Positions 58,505-64,000 of a stretch of 64,000 bases of DNA are shown here, piece after piece. The notes under the pieces were generated by a model. It did no database searches, was not told the origin of the DNA, and saw nothing but the letters and a program-made list of their open reading frames with translations. A program made the position numbers and the translations under genes. Origin of the DNA: COMBO-56-21 sp041559015 (lineage in GTDB: Archaea; Thermoplasmatota; Thermoplasmata; UBA10834); NCBI GenBank assembly GCA_041559015.1, contig JBFFED010000003.1, forward strand, positions 1 through 64,000, in the 5' to 3' direction. Numbering within the stretch: the stretch's first letter is position 1; each line of letters starts with the position of its first letter.

Positions 58505-61500
58505 ATGACGGAAGGATTCGCACCCCAGCAGTCCTTCATGGACCGTGCCATCGAACTAGAGAGGCAATATGATTGGCTCGGGGCGGCAGGGACCTACGAA
58601 GAGGCCCTGAAGTCGCTTCCCAAGACCGAGCCCCTGAGAACCGGTGACATCCTCGAGCGGAGAGCCTATGCTCTGTACAAGGGGGCGCTGCAGGCTGAGA
58701 ACGTCGAGGAGTTCGAGGGCAGCGCGGACAGGGCGACCAAGGCGTACGAGGAGGCGAAGGCCATTTACCTCACAGCCGAGAATGAGTACGGCAAGCCGAG
58801 GGTGAGCAGGTGCGATGCCATGCTCGCCTTCATGACATTCCTGAGAGCGGCCGACGCGGACCATAGACGGACGGCGGCCTGCGAATCCTGGAATCATGCG
58901 AAGGGCTCCCTGGACGCTTTCGCCTCCCTTGATGAGATGCACGAGTTCTGCAGGACATTCTATGATCTTTCATTGGCTGCGATCTACTACTCCAATCTCG
59001 TGCCCGATTACGAGACCAGGAAGAAGGCTTGGACCGAAGCGACCAGTTGTGGGGAGAGAGCAGCCACGTTCGCCCTTGCGGATGAGGACCAAGACCTCTG
59101 CATAGGAATTCTGGTCCTCGTGGCGGCCCTACTGCACAGGGGAGGCTACTGCGGGCTCTGTGATGAATCCCCTCAGTACTGTCACGAGCAATCGATTGAC
59201 CTCTGGAGGAAGGCCGATTCACTGTCGAAGGACAAAGCCCTCTCAAGCGCACCCATAGCATGGATTACGGGAGATGCCGTGATCGATTCCTCATGGGACA
59301 CGGCCACGCAACTGGAGGCTTTCAGGAAGGCACTCGAGTTGGTCCGCCCGTCAAGAAACAGATTGATTATCGGGCATGCTCATGCTGCGGTCTCGTTCTT
59401 CGCCCACTGGATAGGAGACCTGAATGAGGATCCGGAACAGGGCAGTGCGCTGATGGCCGAAGCCCTGGAGAGTGCTCTGGAGGCCGGGCGTGAGTTTCTG
59501 AAGATTGGGTTCTTGGCTGAGACAGGGCACAACATATGGGTCATGTCACCCCAGTCAGATTACTATGTATTCATGGCTCGTAACGAGAAGGATCTCAAGA
59601 AGAAACGGCAGTACACGGAAGAGGGACTCAAGGCCTTTCCTGAGTATGAGAGGCTCTCACGTCTGGCTGGGTATACATGGCAGACATTGAGTGTCGAGGG
59701 CAGTAACGGCAGCCTTCTATGGAGTATGGCGATGACTGAGGCAGAAACGGGCACTAAGCGCACCCTGCTGCAGAAGGGCGTGGACCTTCTTAGGAAGTCC
59801 GCTGAGCGTCTCGAGATATGGGACTCCGGGAATCCGTACAACCTCGGCATATTCCACTTCTGGCTAGCCTTTGCTCTGAATGACCTGGCTGAGACGACCT
59901 CGGACAAGGATTCCAGGGCTAGAATCATCCGAGAGGCAATACTCGTGGGGGAGAAATCGAACCGAGAATACGAGGAAGGAATGAAGGCCGCATACATGGC
60001 ACAGGACCAGCCAACCGTGGCGGGCCTGGCCTGGGGCCTTGATCGACTTGGACGAGCGTATTGCAGCCTCTTTGAACTCGAGCGCGATCGCGACCTCCTC
60101 AGACACGCCCTGGAATCCTATGAGAAGGCCAGTGAGTTGTACACGGACAGCATGAGTCCGAGCATGGCCGCGGAGAGCCTCTGGAAAGCTGCAAGGATCT
60201 ACGACCAACTTGAGAACCACGTGAGATCCGGAGAGAGATTCCTGTCGGCTTCGAGAGGTTACAGAGAGGGTGCGGAGAAGATACCTAGTCTCAAGGACTT
60301 GTTCTCTGAGCAGGCGACGTACCTGGAGGCCTGGGCCGAGTTCGAGAAGGCCAAGCACTGTCATTCGCGTCAGGAGTACCTGCAGGCCCACTCGCACTTC
60401 GAGAAGGCGGCTCAGCTGCATGAAGGACTTGACAAATGGCGGTTCCTCTCATCCAATTACCGCGCATGGGCGCTCGCCGACAAGGCAGAGGCGCTCAGCA
60501 GAGAAGACAGGCGGGCCGAGGCAGCCAAGGCCTTCGAGGAGGCAGCTGACCTTTTCAACGCATCGGGCGTCGCGTTGAAGGAGACAGGGAAGAATGCTGA
60601 GAATGAAGACGAGAAGCGGATGATCTCTCGCCTGCTTGGCGCGTCTCACCCAAGACGAGAGTACTGCCTAGCGAGGGCGATGATCGAGAGGGCCCGTCAG
60701 ATGGATGTCAACGGCATGAGCTCGTCGAGCAGCGAGATGTACCGTACTGCCGCGGACGAGCTCGAACGGCTCGCCAGCGAGGCGATATCCGAGAAAGACC
60801 GGAAGGACATCAAGCTGCTCGCCGTCATTTCAAGGGCCTGGCAGAAGATGAACCAGGCAGAAGCTGAGATCTCCCCGGAGCCATATGCCCATGCCGCACT
60901 CCTGTTCGAGGAGGTGAAAGAGCTCAGCACGAACGACAAGGCGAAGGCGCTCTCCCTCGGGCACAGTCGATTCTGCATGGCCTTGGAGGCTGGAACCAAG
61001 TTCGCTGACACCAGGGAACCTGCCTTGCACACGGCCGCCATCAAGAACCTCGAGAGCGCCTCGTCATTCTATGTCAAAGCGGGCGCGGACAGATGCTCGG
61101 AGTACGCTCGGGCCAGCAAGTTGCTGTTCGACGCCTATGCCTACCTTGCAGAAGCAGGCCAAGAGAAGGACCAGGAGAAGGCAGCGAAGACCTACGCAAG
61201 GGCAGAGAAGGTCCTTAAGGCCTCTTCGGATTCATATGACAGGGCCGGACAGGGAGCGAAGAAGGACCAGGTGCTCAAGCTCCTCGAGAGGGTGAGGAAA
61301 GAGCGCGAGTTGGCCGTTTCGCTTATGGAAGTCTTCGAGGCCCCCACTGGAGCCTCCTCGACCGATGCATTCGGTGCCCCTATGCCGTCCCAGGAAGAAG
61401 CCGTTGGCCTGGACCGCTTCGCTCATGCGGATGTGCAGGCTGCTCTGATAATCCAGAGGAACGACGTCAAAGTCGGAGACGATATGGCAATCGAGATAGA

Positions 61501-61828
61501 GCTGGTGAACGCGGGCAGGGCCTCTGCGCAGCTCACCAAAGTGGAAAACATCATTCCTGTGGGGTTCGACGTACTCTCGAAGCCTGCGACTTACCGCATA
61601 GAGGACAGCTACATCATGATGAAGGGTAAGCGGCTCGACCCGCTCAAGACGGAAGAGATCGCTCTCGTACTGAGGCCGAAGGTCCAGGGCAGATTCACGC
61701 TCAGACCGAGGATACTGTACATAGATGACGAGGGTTCGTACAAGGTGCGCGAGGTCGAAGGGTGCGAGATCACCGTGAAGGAGCTCGGGGTCGCGGGCTG
61801 GCTGAAAGGACCAGAGAGGGCCAAATAG
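58505..61828 (+). CDS. Giant TPR-repeat protein with C-terminal beta domain
   Basis: 1107 residues, cytoplasmic by appearance (no signal or membrane helix). Most of the length (about 10-940) is helical TPR-like repeats (AIELERQYDWLGAAGTYEEA, HFEKAAQLHEGLDKW, KAFEEAADLFNASG). The last 150 residues form a beta-rich domain (IQRNDVKVGDDMAIEIELVN, FDVLSKPATY, LRPKVQGRFTLRPRI) resembling the conserved-repeat/CARDB-like domains of archaeal TPR proteins. Function is unknown; a scaffold or signalling hub is likely. The next gene is a paralogue. AGGAGG is only 2 nt before ATG 58505, so ATG 58538 is also possible. Confidence 0.7.
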   Translation: MTEGFAPQQSFMDRAIELERQYDWLGAAGTYEEALKSLPKTEPLRTGDILERRAYALYKGALQAENVEEFEGSADRATKAYEEAKAIYLTAENEYGKPRVSRCDAMLAFMTFLRAADADHRRTAACESWNHAKGSLDAFASLDEMHEFCRTFYDLSLAAIYYSNLVPDYETRKKAWTEATSCGERAATFALADEDQDLCIGILVLVAALLHRGGYCGLCDESPQYCHEQSIDLWRKADSLSKDKALSSAPIAWITGDAVIDSSWDTATQLEAFRKALELVRPSRNRLIIGHAHAAVSFFAHWIGDLNEDPEQGSALMAEALESALEAGREFLKIGFLAETGHNIWVMSPQSDYYVFMARNEKDLKKKRQYTEEGLKAFPEYERLSRLAGYTWQTLSVEGSNGSLLWSMAMTEAETGTKRTLLQKGVDLLRKSAERLEIWDSGNPYNLGIFHFWLAFALNDLAETTSDKDSRARIIREAILVGEKSNREYEEGMKAAYMAQDQPTVAGLAWGLDRLGRAYCSLFELERDRDLLRHALESYEKASELYTDSMSPSMAAESLWKAARIYDQLENHVRSGERFLSASRGYREGAEKIPSLKDLFSEQATYLEAWAEFEKAKHCHSRQEYLQAHSHFEKAAQLHEGLDKWRFLSSNYRAWALADKAEALSREDRRAEAAKAFEEAADLFNASGVALKETGKNAENEDEKRMISRLLGASHPRREYCLARAMIERARQMDVNGMSSSSSEMYRTAADELERLASEAISEKDRKDIKLLAVISRAWQKMNQAEAEISPEPYAHAALLFEEVKELSTNDKAKALSLGHSRFCMALEAGTKFADTREPALHTAAIKNLESASSFYVKAGADRCSEYARASKLLFDAYAYLAEAGQEKDQEKAAKTYARAEKVLKASSDSYDRAGQGAKKDQVLKLLERVRKERELAVSLMEVFEAPTGASSTDAFGAPMPSQEEAVGLDRFAHADVQAALIIQRNDVKVGDDMAIEIELVNAGRASAQLTKVENIIPVGFDVLSKPATYRIEDSYIMMKGKRLDPLKTEEIALVLRPKVQGRFTLRPRILYIDDEGSYKVREVEGCEITVKELGVAGWLKGPERAK

Positions 61829-61862
61829 GCAGAGTAAATGGATTCACAAACGGTCTGGAAAC

Positions 61863-64000
61863 ATGGCAGAGGATAGAGCGGACCTGGAGACACTAATACG
61901 GGGTGCGAAGGAGAAGGAGAGGCTATACAACTGGCAGGAAGCAGGAGCCCTCTACTCCAGGGCCTTGGAACTCGTCGCGGAGAAGGATGCGATGAAGAGG
62001 GGCACCCTCGAGGAGAGCCTCGGCTACTCTATCCACAGACATGCGTTCCAAGCTAGGACGCCGGAGGAGTTCTCGAAGAGGATAGAGAACGCCCTGGGTG
62101 TGTACGGGAGGGCCGAGAAGGACTTCGAAGGGAGCACAGACCCGACTGCAGGGGCCAGAGCAGCGAGATGCAGGGCGATGTCCAGCTATCTGAGGTTCTG
62201 GCTTGAGCCTGATTTCGTCAAGAAAAGAGAGCACGTCAACAGCGCATGGAGCCACGCAAAGACAGCGCTCGAATCATCATTGACGACAGGAGACCATGCC
62301 CAGCTGGGAAAGACCTGCAACGACACATTCCTTGCCGTGGTCCTTTCATACGATTTCGAGCCTGGAGTGGCCGAGAGGACCTCGATTCTCTCAGATATCA
62401 TGAGGTATGTCAGCGAAGCGGTTGAACACCCAGTCGAACCGAGGCAGCACGCGGAGAACCTCGTTCAGCTGGCAGGATGGCTTGAGGTCTCTATGGCGTT
62501 CCTCCCCAACATGGTCGCACAACTGGAAGAGACCATCAAGAGAGCTCACACATCCTGGCTCAAGGCATGCGAAGTCGACGAGGAGGCTGCGCTCCTGGAG
62601 AGGACGAAGACAGACCTGCTGTTTGGGCTTGACTGGTCCACCTGCGGTTTACAGGGCACGCCTACCAGTGGTGAGATCCTGATGGCCGTCACCGAACGCC
62701 AACTGGCGGTCGCCGAGAAGGCAGGTGACAGGCTTGCGATCGGCAATGCAAAGAGCGTGAAGGCGGGAAACCTGGTCTGGGACACCGCCACCATAGAGGA
62801 CCCTGATGAGCTCAAGATAGCCATCGAGGAGATAGAGCAAGTCTCTGAGGATGCCAGACGCGAGTTCGGGGCAATCTCATTCGTCTCTCCTGACTACCTG
62901 ACGGGTCATTGGACATCAGCACCGAGTTCGCCATGGACTTACGCAATGCAGAGCTGGAGAGAGATGGATCTGAATAAGAAACGGCGCATCGCATCCCAGG
63001 GGCTCGAACGGGCGCGTGAACAGCTCGCATTTGCCGAGAAGACGCATTATCCGTATGTGGTGACAAGTGCACACTACACCATGGGGTTCCTGCTGTTAGA
63101 GGTCGCAAAATGCGAAGACGACCTCAAACGGAGGCGAGCACTCCTGCGCGAGTCAGTCAGACACAATGACATAAACATAGCGGGAGAGGACACCTATCAT
63201 CAATCACAGTTTTGGAACAGGGGAGTAGCTCTTTGTCAGATGGCCCGGACCGAGGTAGAGCTAGGCAGAATCACAGAAGACAAGAAGGAGAGATTGCGTC
63301 TATTGCGTTCTTCTGCCTCTCACACAAGAGAGGGACTGGAACTCTGCGAGACGACGCTTCACACATTCGTCGGAGTCCCCTATGACGTACGCATACTCAC
63401 CATGTTGGGATTGTTCTGGCTGGACCATGGCCGAATCCAGAGGCTCTGCTGGCGGCAAAGCCGGGACAATAGCGACCTCGAGTCCGCATGCGTCGCCTTC
63501 GAGAGGGCGGCGGAGATTCAGATGGAGGCTGGTGTCCTCAGTCGTGCAGCGGAGAGCTTCTGGGAGGCGGCGCAGGCGTACGACATCGCGGGCAATCACA
63601 CCAGGGCTTCGGACAGTTTCAATCGTGCCGCAGAGAACTATAGAGAGGCGGCGCGGAGAACGAAGCCGCTCAGAGGGTATTTCGAGGACCACGCATTGTA
63701 CATGCAGGGCTGGTCGGAGATAGAAAGGGCCAAACTGTATCACTCGAAACAGGAACCAGCACCCTCGAGTGAGCACTTCAAGAAAGCTTCTGAGCTTCAC
63801 GCCTCAACGATGAGATGGAGCTTCCTTGCGTCCAACTACTCTGCCTGGGCAGAGGTCGAGAACGGCGAGGACCTGAGCCAGAAGGAGGACAGCGCCGCAT
63901 CAATCGACGCGTTCAAGGACGCTGCGAGATTGTTTCTGGAATCCAAGAAGAACATACGCGCGCATCTCAGCCTCATCACCGACACCGACCTGAAGCAGAT
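61863..64000 (+). CDS. Second giant TPR-repeat protein (3' end outside window)
   Basis: ATG 61863 opens a frame that stays open to the window edge (at least 712 residues). It begins MAEDRADLETLIRGAKEKE and has TPR-like helices throughout. It aligns with the upstream gene: SYSIHRHAF-like start region, then from about residue 535 AAESFWEAAQAYDIAGNHTR, YMQGWSEIERAKLYHSKQE and FLASNYSAWAEVENGEDLS closely match the upstream protein around its residues 555-665. A tandem duplication is clear. The 34-bp gap suggests one operon. Whether it ends in the same beta domain cannot be seen. Confidence 0.72.
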   Translation, partial: MAEDRADLETLIRGAKEKERLYNWQEAGALYSRALELVAEKDAMKRGTLEESLGYSIHRHAFQARTPEEFSKRIENALGVYGRAEKDFEGSTDPTAGARAARCRAMSSYLRFWLEPDFVKKREHVNSAWSHAKTALESSLTTGDHAQLGKTCNDTFLAVVLSYDFEPGVAERTSILSDIMRYVSEAVEHPVEPRQHAENLVQLAGWLEVSMAFLPNMVAQLEETIKRAHTSWLKACEVDEEAALLERTKTDLLFGLDWSTCGLQGTPTSGEILMAVTERQLAVAEKAGDRLAIGNAKSVKAGNLVWDTATIEDPDELKIAIEEIEQVSEDARREFGAISFVSPDYLTGHWTSAPSSPWTYAMQSWREMDLNKKRRIASQGLERAREQLAFAEKTHYPYVVTSAHYTMGFLLLEVAKCEDDLKRRRALLRESVRHNDINIAGEDTYHQSQFWNRGVALCQMARTEVELGRITEDKKERLRLLRSSASHTREGLELCETTLHTFVGVPYDVRILTMLGLFWLDHGRIQRLCWRQSRDNSDLESACVAFERAAEIQMEAGVLSRAAESFWEAAQAYDIAGNHTRASDSFNRAAENYREAARRTKPLRGYFEDHALYMQGWSEIERAKLYHSKQEPAPSSEHFKKASELHASTMRWSFLASNYSAWAEVENGEDLSQKEDSAASIDAFKDAARLFLESKKNIRAHLSLITDTDLKQ

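Noticed and set aside
1..64000. tRNA or rRNA genes, CRISPR arrays, insertion sequences
   Set aside because: I looked for T-arm-like GGTTCRA segments in spacers, regularly spaced repeats and transposase motifs and found none that hold up; GGTTCGA at about 16602 is inside thrS.

Overview
The window looks like chromosomal DNA of a GC-rich (about 60 %) archaeon, most likely a Thermoplasmata-type lineage. The evidence is archaeal throughout: an archaeal threonyl-tRNA synthetase with N-terminal editing domain, Dph2, ribosomal protein L10e, the RNase P protein Rpp21, a tetraether lipid synthase next to a geranylgeranyl reductase, a DUF835 membrane protein, TrmB- and ArsR-type regulators, and many TATA boxes about 25 nt from start codons (leaderless mRNAs). 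An MtxX homologue (methanogenesis marker 4) is present, but no methanogenesis enzyme is visible. Species-level assignment cannot be made from the sequence alone.

Layout. 1-4758: aspartate-family and branched-chain synthesis (thrC end, hom, lysC, ilvD). 4860-6215: DUF835 membrane protein. 6276-11923: pheA, then a promoter, a 19-codon leucine-rich leader ORF and leuA-leuC-leuD-leuB. 12066-16437: possible regulators and small proteins (hypothetical, DUF2284, HTH, ACT-ACT, CorA-like). 16576-25073: information processing and RNA modification (thrS, queE-queC-queD, mtxX, dph2, rpl10e, rpp21, YhbY-like, serS). 25185-32581: a small orphan gene under a palindrome-flanked promoter, a Na+/H+ antiporter, a giant surface protein and an ArsB/NhaD-type permease. 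32592-36350: a TrmB-like regulator divergent from tes-ferredoxin-GGR, a membrane-lipid maturation module. 36404-44192: surface glycan genes (GT39-like, DPM-GtrA, VTT, GT4, flippase) with hutI and an EamA protein interspersed. 44238-49283: aminotransferase, PHP, tandem GNAT, zinc ribbon, small ORF, secreted protein with a C-terminal sorting-like tail. 49398-51978: ZnuABC-type metal uptake. 52093-55603: arsenic-type cluster (Acr3, ferredoxin, thioredoxin, COG0701 permease) with divergent arsR. 55637-58035: two membrane-anchored thioredoxin-fold proteins, one fused to CcdA. 58036-58504: decayed spacer with an ABC-ATPase remnant. 58505-64000: two giant tandem TPR paralogues.

The most striking observation is at 7229-7397. 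A strong TATA box and a strong Shine-Dalgarno sequence drive a 19-codon ORF in which 7 of the last 12 codons are leucine (five different leucine codons, including CTA twice). It sits immediately before leuA and is surrounded by mutually exclusive complementary segments that can mask either the leader's or leuA's ribosome-binding region. This has the architecture of a ribosome-mediated leucine attenuator, a type of control I do not know to be established in Archaea. Two genes (hom and the DPM-GtrA glycosyltransferase) appear to lack any ATG, GTG or TTG start but have a strong Shine-Dalgarno sequence before CTG and ATC respectively.
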